Below, one piece after another: positions 1 to 7,021 of a stretch of 26,453 nucleotides of DNA. The stretch's first letter is position 1. Every line of letters starts with the position of its first letter. The position numbers and the translations under genes were made by a program. The notes below the pieces were generated by a model. That model saw nothing but the letters and a program-made list of their open reading frames with translations, was not told where the DNA came from and did not search any database. Source of the stretch: a virus; IMG/VR virus record IMGVR_UViG_3300027852_000156, positions 1 through 26,453 of that record. One strand, written 5' to 3'.

Positions 1-1
1 G

Positions 2-631
2 CGAAACGCTAACGCTATAACCCGGACAATTATAAACGGGGTCGCGAACTCCGCCCGGGACGCTTTCTTCGTAGCCAACACTGATCTCTTCTCGGAGGAG
101 GTCTACGTTGCCACTCTCGATAGCCGGACAACGCCGGTTTGTCGAGCCAACGACGGTAAACGGTTTCCTGTGGGTAAGGGTCCCAAGCCGCCTCTCCACT
201 TTTCTTGCCGCTCCCTCCGGGTAGCCGTTATCAACGGTAAGGTTATTGGAGACCGACCTCTCAAAGCAGTAACAGAGAGGCAGCTATTGCGAGAGTACGC
301 TAAGAAAAACGGCTTTGGGACGCCCTCCGGTCGATCCGGCCTCCCTTACGGCCATAAGGGGTCGTTTGACGAGTTCGCCAGGAGGCGAGTTCGGGAGATG
401 ACCGGGACAGTCCCAGCAGAGGTTAACTTCCAACAGTGGCTTACTCGTCAGCCAAGGCCCTTCATAGACGACACCCTTGGACCTACTCGCTCGAAGCTGT
501 TCCGAGAGGGGAAGCTTCAACTGGATAAGTTTGTTAATCGGCAAGGCGACGAGCTGAACCTCAAGCAGCTAGCCCAAAGGCACAAGGAGGCGTTTCGCTC
601 CGCTGGGCTTGATCCGGAAGACTTCCTGTGA
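2..631 (+). CDS. MuF-like minor head (morphogenesis) protein, C-terminal part
   Basis: The frame is open from the left edge, so the start lies outside the window. The visible part contains the classic end of the SPP1 gp7 / Mu gpF minor head domain: ATLDSRTTPVCRANDGKRFP around residues 38-57, then PKPPLHFSCRS, whose Cys and His recur in this family. A further C-terminal region (QWLTRQPRPFIDDTLGPTRS, then KLFREG and LDKFVNRQGDELNL) also recurs in phage minor head proteins. These proteins sit in the procapsid near the portal and help assembly or early infection. The position just ahead of scaffold and capsid genes fits, with terminase and portal expected to the left. Seen directly: motifs and open frame. 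Inferred: role in this phage. Confidence 0.88.
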   Translation, partial: RNANAITRTIINGVANSARDAFFVANTDLFSEEVYVATLDSRTTPVCRANDGKRFPVGKGPKPPLHFSCRSLRVAVINGKVIGDRPLKAVTERQLLREYAKKNGFGTPSGRSGLPYGHKGSFDEFARRRVREMTGTVPAEVNFQQWLTRQPRPFIDDTLGPTRSKLFREGKLQLDKFVNRQGDELNLKQLAQRHKEAFRSAGLDPEDFL

Positions 632-634
632 CCT

Positions 635-844
635 ATGAAGACGTCTTCGCAGATTGCTGAGTTGGGGAGGTTAGTTAGCTTCTTGGTCGGGAACCCTTCC
701 CCGCCTCCCTCCGACCAGCTAAACCGTATCGAGGCCAAGGTTGACGCCCTTATCAACAGGATCGACCAGATGGACCGCGTTGAGGCGGACGTCGCTTGGA
801 TACGGAAGAAACTGGCAACAGCGAGGCTACTATGGCTGAGATAG
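635..844 (+). CDS. Small hypothetical protein with short coiled-coil
   Basis: A 69-residue ORF starts 3 bases after the minor head gene and overlaps the next gene by 13 bases. The middle (about residues 26-60) has a heptad-like pattern (QLNRIEAKVDALINRIDQMD, then VEADVAWIRKKLA), so a short coiled coil is likely. I do not recognise a family. The Shine-Dalgarno match upstream is weak, so translation probably depends on coupling to the preceding gene. Tight packing between two better-supported genes is the main reason to accept it. Confidence 0.55.
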   Translation: MKTSSQIAELGRLVSFLVGNPSPPPSDQLNRIEAKVDALINRIDQMDRVEADVAWIRKKLATARLLWLR

Positions 845-1095
845 AGACACCACCAGAGTGGGAGAAGCTCGTCGAACAAGCTCAAGGTACTTGTCAAAAC
901 ATTGACAACCTTGCTGAGGGCTTAGGTCTCGACATAGCCACTACTCCGGGTCTCTCAGAGTTTGTTGATGACCGTATTTTCTGCTGCACTGAGTGTGACT
1001 GGTGGTGCGACATCAACGAGGAGGTCTCGGCTTTCCATGATCTATCAGACCTCACCTGCTCGGATTGCGCTCCGGAAGAGGACGAGGAAGATTGA
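832..1095 (+). CDS. Small acidic protein with zinc-ribbon-like cysteine pairs
   Basis: This 87-residue ORF has an acidic C-terminus. The second half holds FCCTECDWWC and, about 20 residues later, LTCSDC, a CxxC...CxxC arrangement suggesting a single zinc-binding knuckle. The ATG at 832 is chosen over an in-frame ATG at 796 because GAGG lies at the right distance upstream and the overlap with the previous gene is then only 13 bases. No enzymatic role can be assigned. It could bind nucleic acid or protein, but its place between minor head and scaffold genes does not decide this. The metal site is inferred from cysteine spacing only. Confidence 0.65.
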   Translation: MAEIETPPEWEKLVEQAQGTCQNIDNLAEGLGLDIATTPGLSEFVDDRIFCCTECDWWCDINEEVSAFHDLSDLTCSDCAPEEDEED

Positions 1096-1388
1096 CAGTA
1101 AAGGTTCGGTTTTACTCATCCACCTGGTTCTCCCCCGGAGGCGAGGCAGACTTCTATGTTGTCCAGGCATGGTCCCCGGATACTGAGCAATGGTATTACC
1201 ACTTAGGCCACCCAGGTCGTTTAGGCTTCACTCATGATGAAGCCGAGGCAGTCTCGAAGAAGGTCGCTCTTGCTATGGAAATCGACGAGACAAAGTGGCA
1301 CGACAATTATCCGTCCACTACGTTCGAGATGGCCGAGATGAAGGGTATGCTACCCAACATTCCCCCAGCCCCTTTACGAGATCAATGA
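1092..1388 (+). CDS. Hypothetical phage protein with TTG start
   Basis: A 98-residue ORF read from TTG at 1092. The start overlaps the preceding stop as TTGA, and GACGAGGAAG provides a ribosome binding site just upstream. An in-frame ATG at 1065 would overlap the previous gene by 31 bases and lacks as good a site. The protein is rich in aromatic residues (VRFYSSTWFSPGG, then WSPDTEQWYYHLGHP) and ends with a proline-rich tail. I recognise no domain. Its place in a translationally coupled run supports expression with the head genes. Confidence 0.6.
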   Translation: MTVKVRFYSSTWFSPGGEADFYVVQAWSPDTEQWYYHLGHPGRLGFTHDEAEAVSKKVALAMEIDETKWHDNYPSTTFEMAEMKGMLPNIPPAPLRDQ

Positions 1389-1436
1389 CCGGGGCTATTC
1401 TCCCAGAGCGCTTTGGCACGACGCCCGAGTGAACTG

Positions 1437-1450
1437 GCTTCCCACGGTGG
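1437..1450 (+). repeat. Degenerate copy of the scaffold-flanking repeat
   Basis: GCTTCCCACGGTGG lies in the 89-base gap between the gene ending at 1388 and the scaffold start. It matches the two copies downstream of scaffold (GCTACCCACGGCGG at 2359 and 2386) at 12 of 14 positions, and is likewise followed by CGGCT. The rest of this gap holds only a 15-codon ORF (1385-1432) and the scaffold ribosome binding site. Confidence 0.5.
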
Positions 1451-1477
1451 CGGCTAATACAAAGGAGCGACCATTCA

Positions 1478-2281
1478 ATGAAACTGAAGATGTCCTACGA
1501 CTCAGAGGCTGATATCCCTGACGGGTTCAACGCCTTGTTTACCGAGACTGACGGCAAGTGGAACTTTACCGGTGTAGAGGGTATGCCCTCAGCCGATAAC
1601 GTAACCCGCCTGACGACCTCTCTCAATAAAGAGCGCGAAGCTCACAAAGCCACGAAGACCCGTTTGTCGGCGTTCTCGGATAAGTCCGACGACGAAATCA
1701 CGGAAATACTTGGCAAGCTCGACCGGTTCGACGAACTGGAAGCAGCATCTGGCGAGAAACTTGACGACGACAAGATCAACGAGATCGCAGACAAACGAGC
1801 TGCCGCTAAGACTGCACCTCTACAACGCGAGATCGACAAACTCGCAAAAGACAACAGCGAACTGACCGAGACCAACACCGCCCTTAACGGCGAAAAGATA
1901 AAACGGACGATCCACGACGCGATCCGCGAAGCCGCCACCAAAGAAAAGGTGCTGCCAGCAGCTCTGGAAGACGCCTTGATGCTGGCCGAGCGTACCTTCG
2001 AAGTTGGTGAAGACGGTAAAGTCATCGCCCGCGACAACGTCGGCGTGACTCCGGGTATCGACCCTGGCTCTTGGCTAACCGACCTTAAAGAGAAGCGCCC
2101 TCACTGGTGGCCGACTTCTCAAGGTGGTGGAGCCGATCCGCAGAACTCGGGCGCTAACAGCGGAAACAACCCTTGGGCCGCTGACAGTTTCAACCTTACT
2201 GAGCAGGGTCGCGTGTTCCGGGAGAACCCGGAGAAGGCGCGCAACTTGGCTAAGATGGCTGGCGCTAAGGTGCCTGGCTAA
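1478..2281 (+). CDS. Capsid scaffold protein
   Basis: A 267-residue, highly charged, mostly helical protein immediately upstream of the major capsid gene, the standard place for a separate scaffold. Residues about 45-155 form a long coiled-coil region (LNKEREAHKATKTRL, LQREIDKLAKDNSELTETN). The C-terminal third has a PGIDPGSWLTDLKEKRPHWW segment, a Gly/Asn-rich linker (about 220-235) and a final helix (QGRVFRENPEKARNLAKMAG) likely to contact the coat protein. A strong AAAGGAG precedes the ATG. Scaffolds guide coat assembly and are then expelled or degraded. I see no protease domain. The role is inferred from position and architecture. Confidence 0.85.
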   Translation: MKLKMSYDSEADIPDGFNALFTETDGKWNFTGVEGMPSADNVTRLTTSLNKEREAHKATKTRLSAFSDKSDDEITEILGKLDRFDELEAASGEKLDDDKINEIADKRAAAKTAPLQREIDKLAKDNSELTETNTALNGEKIKRTIHDAIREAATKEKVLPAALEDALMLAERTFEVGEDGKVIARDNVGVTPGIDPGSWLTDLKEKRPHWWPTSQGGGADPQNSGANSGNNPWAADSFNLTEQGRVFRENPEKARNLAKMAGAKVPG

Positions 2282-2312
2282 CTTTACCAACTTCTCTTCC
2301 ACAACAATAAAG

Positions 2313-2348
2313 CGGGGCTTTACCTTTTGGTGAGGCCCCGTTTATATT
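2313..2348 (+). terminator. Hairpin terminator after scaffold gene
   Basis: CGGGGCTTTACC (2313-2324), TTTT loop, GGTGAGGCCCCG (2329-2340) form a 12-pair stem that includes two G-U pairs, followed by TTTATATT. This is a rho-independent terminator or attenuator between scaffold and coat genes. Confidence 0.8.
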
Positions 2349-2358
2349 GAGGCGGAAG

Positions 2359-2399
2359 GCTACCCACGGCGGTCGGTCTGATCGAGCTACCCACGGCGG
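2359..2399 (+). repeat. Direct repeat pair upstream of the major capsid gene
   Basis: GCTACCCACGGCGG occurs exactly at 2359-2372 and 2386-2399, a 27-base period, each followed by one variable base and CGG. They lie between the scaffold terminator and the coat gene ribosome binding site. The coat reading frame runs open through them from 2351, but without a usable start codon, so they look non-coding. Function unknown; a protein- or RNA-binding site controlling coat expression is one possibility. Confidence 0.6.
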
Positions 2400-2443
2400 A
2401 CGGCTCACTACTCCCCCTTAACCCGATCAAAAGGAATGTGAAC

Positions 2444-3499
2444 ATGGCCGCTGGTCCCATCACTCAAGTATCGGACGTAGTTGTCCCTGAGCTCTTCACG
2501 GACTACGTTCAACAAGAGACTGAGCAGAAATCTCGTCTCATTCAATCCGGGGCCGTTGTACGTGATCCCGCAATTGACGCGCTGCTTTCTGGCGGCGGTC
2601 TTACTTTTAACGTCCCAAGCTGGCAAGACCTTGATGACGACGTTGACCGCGTGTCCACTGACACCCCTCACGCTGAATTCACAGGCGGTCCAGCCGAGCC
2701 CGATCCAGCGAAGATCGGATCAGCGACTGAAATCGCGGTTCGTTGTAACCGTAACCAATCTTGGTCGTCTGCTCCTCTCGCTGCTCAGTTGGCTGGTGCT
2801 GACCCGATGGCAGCTATTGGCTCTCGCGTTTCCCAGTATTGGGTTCGCCGTTCACAGGCTATGTTCGTCGCTACTATGAACGGCGTCTTTGCTGACAACG
2901 CTGCAGCTCCTTCTGGGACTGAGCACGTTCAAGGCGACTTGACCAACGATATCTCAGCCGGTGGTACTTACTCCGCTGGCGTCACAGACTTCTCGGCTGA
3001 AGCGTTCCTTGATACCGCTCTTACTATGGGCGACTCAATGGACGATCTGGGTCTGGTCTTCATGCACTCGGTTGTTTACAACCGTGCTCAGAAGAACAAC
3101 TTGATTGACTTCATTCCTGACTCTGAAGGCCGCGTAGTCATCCCAACCTTCTTGGGCCGGACGGTTATCGTGGACGACAATATGCCTGCGTCAGCCGGTG
3201 TATACGAGACCTGGCTGTTTGGTGCTGGAGCGGTTCGTTGGGGTATTGGCGCAGCCGACGTTCCGACTGAAATTGACCGTAAGCCGGGTGCTGGTAACGG
3301 CGCTGGTCAAGAAATCCTGTACAACCGGAACGTCTGGGCCCTGCACCCAGAAGGGCACAAGTACGCGGGTTCACCGGCGAACGGCGGACCCTCTAATGCT
3401 GCCACGTCCAACAACCTGGCAAACGCCAGTTCTTGGCAGCGGGTGTTCTCTGAGCGGAAGCAGATCAAGATTGCTCGTCTGATCACGACTGAGTCTTAA
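2444..3499 (+). CDS. Major capsid protein
   Basis: A 351-residue protein following the scaffold gene. It resembles a coat protein family common in siphoviruses of Proteobacteria: N-terminal ITQVSDVVVPELFTDYVQQ, GLTFNVPSWQDLDDDVDRVS near residue 50, NRNQSWSSAPLAAQLAGADP near 105, MGDSMDDLGLVFMHSVVY around 195-215, and a C-terminal stretch with GAGNGAGQEILYNR and HPEGHKYAG. The coat forms the icosahedral shell; an HK97-type fold is expected for this family. ATG at 2444 is preferred because AAGGA ends 8 bases upstream; a GTG at 2438 would add two residues and sit too close to that site. Strong terminators flank the gene on both sides. Confidence 0.92.
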   Translation: MAAGPITQVSDVVVPELFTDYVQQETEQKSRLIQSGAVVRDPAIDALLSGGGLTFNVPSWQDLDDDVDRVSTDTPHAEFTGGPAEPDPAKIGSATEIAVRCNRNQSWSSAPLAAQLAGADPMAAIGSRVSQYWVRRSQAMFVATMNGVFADNAAAPSGTEHVQGDLTNDISAGGTYSAGVTDFSAEAFLDTALTMGDSMDDLGLVFMHSVVYNRAQKNNLIDFIPDSEGRVVIPTFLGRTVIVDDNMPASAGVYETWLFGAGAVRWGIGAADVPTEIDRKPGAGNGAGQEILYNRNVWALHPEGHKYAGSPANGGPSNAATSNNLANASSWQRVFSERKQIKIARLITTES

Positions 3500-3507
3500 T
3501 CGAACAA

Positions 3508-3545
3508 CCCGGGGCGAAGGATCGCCCCGGGCTTTTCCCTTTTTA
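3508..3545 (+). terminator. Strong terminator after major capsid gene
   Basis: CCCGGGGCGA (3508-3517), AGGA loop, TCGCCCCGGG (3522-3531) form a perfect 10-pair stem followed by CTTTTCCCTTTTT. A textbook rho-independent terminator 8 bases after the coat stop codon. Confidence 0.88.
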
Positions 3546-3569
3546 ATAGACCAGCTAAGGAGGCATCCC

Positions 3570-4085
3570 ATGTCAAAAGGTCTTCCACGGTCGCTGGCAC
3601 GCGGTGAAGCCGCCAAGCGTCCTATCGTAAATGTCCGGTTGCCTATAAACAAAGAGCTAACGCTCACAGGTTCAACCGGCGTTGCTGTTTTCGCCACAAC
3701 TGTTCTCGCAGGACTCACTGAAGGTAACATTTTGCTTTTGGGTGCCGTGGCGAACTTAACCTTCACCGGCCCGACCTCTGCCAATCTTGCTGATGACTTC
3801 CAAGGCGACTTTGGTATTGGATCAACCCCTGCTGATGACGCGACGATCTCCGGAGCTGATGACGACGTCATCGCCTCAACTGCGATCCCGGCAGCTTCCT
3901 CGGAAGTGGCAGGTCCAGTACGCGTAGCGAACGCCACTCAGTCGATCCTTGACAACACGGCGGGTACAGGCGAAATCAACCTCAACGTCCTTCTGGACGC
4001 TGACGAAGTAACCGACGGCGAGGACGTTGTTGTCACTGTATCAGGTTCTGTTGACCTTGCTTACATTGTACTCGGCGACGACTAA
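3570..4085 (+). CDS. Probable capsid decoration or head-associated protein
   Basis: A 171-residue protein directly downstream of the coat gene behind a strong TAAGGAGG site. The N-terminus is basic (about residues 1-22); the rest is low in charge, rich in Ala, Thr, Gly and Asp, and has a beta-strand pattern (LTLTGSTGVAVFATTVLAGL, FTGPTSANLADDFQGDFGIG, DVVVTVSGSVDLAYIVLGDD). This composition and position fit a shell-decorating protein. I do not recognise a named family. The terminator before it and the promoter-like site after it suggest separately set expression. Confidence 0.7.
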   Translation: MSKGLPRSLARGEAAKRPIVNVRLPINKELTLTGSTGVAVFATTVLAGLTEGNILLLGAVANLTFTGPTSANLADDFQGDFGIGSTPADDATISGADDDVIASTAIPAASSEVAGPVRVANATQSILDNTAGTGEINLNVLLDADEVTDGEDVVVTVSGSVDLAYIVLGDD

Positions 4086-4114
4086 TTGACCTAACGGTCG
4101 GAGCGGTCTAGTAT
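4086..4114 (+). promoter_or_regulatory. Sigma70-type promoter candidate
   Basis: TTGACC (4086-4091), a 17-base spacer and TAGTAT (4109-4114) lie in the 63-base gap between two head genes. The same -35 hexamer and spacer length recur in the gap before the gene at 24111. No experimental support. Confidence 0.5.
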
Positions 4115-4123
4115 CGCTCCGAC
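4097..4123 (+). other. Hairpin overlapping the promoter -10 box
   Basis: GTCGGAGCG (4097-4105) and CGCTCCGAC (4115-4123) form a perfect 9-pair stem whose 9-base loop contains TAGTAT. The tract that follows (AACCCTTATT) is not U-rich enough for a clear terminator. It could be an operator, an RNA processing or stability element, or a weak terminator. Confidence 0.55.
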
Positions 4124-4148
4124 AACCCTTATTGGAGCAAGAACCCCC

Positions 4149-4958
4149 ATGGCTAACAAATCGCAGATCGCAGCGGCTCTCGATGAGCTGAACCTCGAAG
4201 ATGATACTCTATGGACGAGCGACGGCGACCCCCGCCTTGACGCCATCCAAGAGCATCTCGGGGAAAAGGTAACACGTGCTGAAGTGAAGGCTGCAGCACC
4301 CCACTTTTCCCGGTCTAACCCGGACGTGGAAGAGATTATCCAAACCGAAGCAGCTGAAGGAGGTGATCCAAGTGTATCTGATATCCCCGAAAATGATGGA
4401 GCTCAGACGCCTCCTGAGTTAGACGGCGATCAGGGCGACCTCCCGGTGCTTGATGAAAACACCGACGAGGTCGTCGATCCCGCCGAGGACGACGCATCTG
4501 AAGAAGGTACAATCGACCCGGACGACGAGCCGACTGACGACGAGCCGACTGACGACGGCTTAAAAGCCGCTATGGCACATCTATCCAGCACTCACCCGGA
4601 ACCCGTCTCCCGCGCTGCCGAGCTTGACAAAGCAGGCAACGAGATTGGGGCGGAGATCGAACGTCTGAAAATGGTCCAGCAGAAGCTCGCGCAAGAAGCT
4701 GCGAAACTCCATGAGGTCGAAGAAAAGAACAAGGACCCGCATGCGGACCAGAAAGAGCGCATGCGCTATATCAAGTCGCAACAGGACCAGCGGCGTCTTC
4801 GTATTGAAAGCGCCCGGAAGATAGCGAAGGCCGTTGGGCCCGACCTCGGCAAGCACGTCCACGGCTTATCCCCTCTCGACGCGGCTATGTCAGCGCGGAA
4901 GGCGGCTCCGGGCTCTACCCGTCCGAACTTCGCAGCGCCGCCTGCTAAGGAAGAATAA
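4149..4958 (+). CDS. Acidic-linker, coiled-coil head-region protein
   Basis: 269 residues in three visible parts. Residues 1-55 form a compact domain (IAAALDELNLEDDTLWTSDG, then RLDAIQEHLGEKVTRAEVKA). Residues 56-140 are an extremely acidic, low-complexity linker with a short in-frame duplication (DEPTDDEPTDDG). From about 150 to 220 there is a charged helical/coiled-coil region, and the tail is basic and proline-rich. GGAG lies 11 bases before the ATG. I do not recognise a characterised family. Its place between capsid and connector genes suggests a virion-associated or assembly protein. A chaperone role or DNA-mimicking linker would be speculative. Confidence 0.7.
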   Translation: MANKSQIAAALDELNLEDDTLWTSDGDPRLDAIQEHLGEKVTRAEVKAAAPHFSRSNPDVEEIIQTEAAEGGDPSVSDIPENDGAQTPPELDGDQGDLPVLDENTDEVVDPAEDDASEEGTIDPDDEPTDDEPTDDGLKAAMAHLSSTHPEPVSRAAELDKAGNEIGAEIERLKMVQQKLAQEAAKLHEVEEKNKDPHADQKERMRYIKSQQDQRRLRIESARKIAKAVGPDLGKHVHGLSPLDAAMSARKAAPGSTRPNFAAPPAKEE

Positions 4959-5143
4959 TGATCCAGCGTCTCGCACCCAAGTCGATTTTCCCCAAGTCGC
5001 CTCACGGCGGGTTGAAGAGTCAACGGGTGCGCCACGCTCTTTATTACGCTAATAAGAGACGGAAGGCTCGGGCGGTCCTCGCTGGGTCACCCTCTGCACC
5101 AGAAGGCGCGTTCAGTGCCGAGTTCACGACGGAGTTCGACTGA
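4958..5143 (+). CDS. Small basic hypothetical protein
   Basis: A 61-residue ORF coupled on both sides: its ATG overlaps the previous stop as TAATG, and its TGA overlaps the next start as TGATG. Residues 8-40 are strongly basic (HGGLKSQRVRHALYYANKRR). The C-terminus is uncharged and then acidic. No family recognised. It directly follows a very acidic protein, so charge pairing between the two is possible but unproven. Confidence 0.6.
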   Translation: MIQRLAPKSIFPKSPHGGLKSQRVRHALYYANKRRKARAVLAGSPSAPEGAFSAEFTTEFD

Positions 5144-5736
5144 TGGTTGATACAGTACGCCCCCTTGCGACCCTTCTTGCCACTCAGTTCGCTGACGGCC
5201 AGACAGCCGGAATTAGCGCCCAAGACCTTCGGGACTTGCTCGTCTCCTCCCTCGGCCAGACTGGTTGGGCCGATTACCAAGATACTACGTTCACGGACGT
5301 CTCTCCCCAGGCTCTTACTGCAGGAGTACCTAACAAGATTCAGATTGACGGAGGGGTAGCTCGCACAGCGGAGCTTCCCACAGGCGTCACAGCTCTTTGG
5401 GACACGGCGGACGATTTTATAATAGGCCCGGTTGTGGGTTCTGGCCTAATGGTCACCTTTGAGACCACAATTCGCCGAGCTTCCGGTAATGGTGCCTGGG
5501 AATGGGATAGCTGGATTGACGTTGGCGACCCATCTGGTGTACCGCTATACTCTCGTCACTATTCGGTGGTAGGTTCAGACGATAAGTTCAAAACTTGGAC
5601 CACAGCGGCCTACTGTTTAGACACCTGGGTCGCGAACGGCGGAAAAATCTTTATCCAACCCACTGTGAACGCTGAGTGCTACGGCTCCCGGGTTATTGTA
5701 CATCAGACACACCGAGGACGGGGAGCCTACCCATGA
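5143..5736 (+). CDS. Putative jelly-roll virion protein
   Basis: 197 residues. The N-terminal segment (TLLATQFADGQTAGISAQDL, then RDLLVSS) resembles a short module found at the start of many phage fibre and surface proteins. The rest is beta-rich, with regularly spaced aromatic residues (TAELPTGVTALWDT, LMVTFETTIRRASGNGAWEW, IFIQPTVNAECYGSRVIVHQ), as in TNF/C1q-like jelly-rolls. It is coupled to both neighbours, overlapping the next ATG as ATGA. A head-fibre or decoration role is inferred from fold pattern and position among head genes. A neck or tail accessory protein is the alternative. Confidence 0.65.
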   Translation: MVDTVRPLATLLATQFADGQTAGISAQDLRDLLVSSLGQTGWADYQDTTFTDVSPQALTAGVPNKIQIDGGVARTAELPTGVTALWDTADDFIIGPVVGSGLMVTFETTIRRASGNGAWEWDSWIDVGDPSGVPLYSRHYSVVGSDDKFKTWTTAAYCLDTWVANGGKIFIQPTVNAECYGSRVIVHQTHRGRGAYP

Positions 5737-6638
5737 CGCTGGTAGTTGAGGACGGAACCGGTCTATACAACGCCAACGGGTACGTCAACACAGCATTTGT
5801 TCGGGACTATTTAACCCAACGGAACGACGCAACAGCTTGGTCTGCGGCGTCTCTCGTCGTTCGGAAAGCGGCTATCATAGCCGCGACTGACTACGCCGAG
5901 AGACGGAACAACGGACGCTTCAAAGGCTCCAAAGCTTTCGTCTCCGTCGATATCCCGGCCAGTATCTTTATCAGCGTGGAAGCAATCCCGGTCGAGGACG
6001 AGACCTTGACTATAGGGTCTCAGGTCTACACCTTCAAAGACGCCCCGGCGACGGCTTACGATATTGATATCGGAGCAGACAAGGCAACCACAGCCTCAAA
6101 TATTGTTGCTGCTATCAACGCCGGTTCCGGATCGGGCACGGCCTACGGGACCGGGACAGTAGCAAATACCCAAGTCACTGCCGAGGTTCTCTCTTCGACG
6201 GAGGACGTCCGCTTGACGGCCATTACTGCGGGAGAAGACGGAAACGAGATCGCGATCTCTTCGACCGCTGCTGATATTGTCCCAGCTACGTCTACCCTGA
6301 CTAGTGGAACTCTGGAAGGCGAACAGGCGCTGAGCTTCCCGCGCGTAAACGCCTACAGCCGGGACGGGGTTCCGATCCTCGGTATCCCTACCGCCTTGAA
6401 AGAGGCCATCGCCGAATACGCTAACCGCGCCATCGCAGCGGCGCTCCTGCCTGACCCGAGCATTGACTCGACCGGGAAGGTCGTCACCCGAAAGAAAGAG
6501 AAGCTCGGCCCACTCGAAGAAGAGACCGTCTATGCGGATGGCGCTCTGTTAGGCCAACTGATCAAGCCCTACCCCATGGCCGACCGTTTAATGAGTGATC
6601 TCATAACGGGCGGAGGCAACGGCGGGGTCTACCGCTAA
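5733..6638 (+). CDS. DnaT-like head-tail connector protein with inserted domain
   Basis: 301 residues read from ATG 5733, overlapping the previous stop as ATGA; in-frame upstream codons back to 5676 belong to the preceding gene. The two ends match the phage DnaT-like connector family: residues 1-68 (LVVEDGTGLYNANGYVN, AATDYAERRNNGRFKGSK) and 196-275 (GEQALSFPRVNAYSRDGVPI, GIPTALKEAIAEYA, TRKKEKLGPLEEETVYADG). Between them, residues about 69-195 form an extra beta-rich domain (LTIGSQVYTFKDAPATAYDI, then IGADKATTASNIVAAIN), a module known from other phage structural proteins. The family is thought to form the adaptor ring under the portal. The insert probably projects outward. The name reflects fold similarity and not a replication role. 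Confidence 0.82.
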   Translation: MTLVVEDGTGLYNANGYVNTAFVRDYLTQRNDATAWSAASLVVRKAAIIAATDYAERRNNGRFKGSKAFVSVDIPASIFISVEAIPVEDETLTIGSQVYTFKDAPATAYDIDIGADKATTASNIVAAINAGSGSGTAYGTGTVANTQVTAEVLSSTEDVRLTAITAGEDGNEIAISSTAADIVPATSTLTSGTLEGEQALSFPRVNAYSRDGVPILGIPTALKEAIAEYANRAIAAALLPDPSIDSTGKVVTRKKEKLGPLEEETVYADGALLGQLIKPYPMADRLMSDLITGGGNGGVYR

Positions 6639-7021
6639 TGGCCGACTACACCAGACAGATAGCCCTCGCCAACCGACTAGTGGAAGCGAAGGGAGCCGCG
6701 TTCACCTTCAAGGGATCGGACGGCACTCCGGCTGACGCGAATAAGCCTTGGGAGGCGGGCGACGCCCCAACTACAGGAGAGCTACACGCAGTGGCCGTCG
6801 AGCCCTCCTCGGCTAACCGCCTTGGGCTTGAGACCCTATCCGACGACCTTATCCAGAGGACGACGGTCGTTTTGATCGTGGCTCCCGGAGACGGAACTGT
6901 TGAGCCAAAGAACTTCACTCACGTCGAGTACCAGGGCGACGACCACGGTATCGTGTTCACGAGAGAACTCGCTCCGGACGGTGCACAAAAGATATTGTAT
7001 TTTGTGGGGATCGGCCTATGA
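6638..7021 (+). CDS. Probable head closure/head-tail joining protein
   Basis: 127 residues, starting as TAATG on the stop of the connector and ending as ATGA on the tail terminator. The N-terminus is helical (YTRQIALANRLVEAKGAAFT) and the remainder beta-rich (RTTVVLIVAPGDG, GIVFTRELAPDGAQKILYFV). Position between adaptor and tail terminator is where siphoviruses place the head-closure (stopper) protein, and the length suits that class. No specific family motif was recognised, so the role is inferred from gene order. Confidence 0.65.
   Translation: MADYTRQIALANRLVEAKGAAFTFKGSDGTPADANKPWEAGDAPTTGELHAVAVEPSSANRLGLETLSDDLIQRTTVVLIVAPGDGTVEPKNFTHVEYQGDDHGIVFTRELAPDGAQKILYFVGIGL

Noticed and set aside
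1385-1511. Two tiny coupled frames (15 and 27 codons) between the gene ending at 1388 and the scaffold
   Set aside because: ATGA and GTGA overlaps are tempting, but the second runs into the scaffold gene, there is no ribosome binding site, and the repeat copy explains part of the sequence.
2320-2348. Promoter TTACCT-17-TATATT before the capsid gene
   Set aside because: The hexamers are weak and are part of the terminator stem and its T-tail.
2351-2443. N-terminal extension of the major capsid protein through the repeats
   Set aside because: The frame is open from 2351 but has no ATG, GTG or TTG before GTG 2438, and the good ribosome binding site serves ATG 2444.
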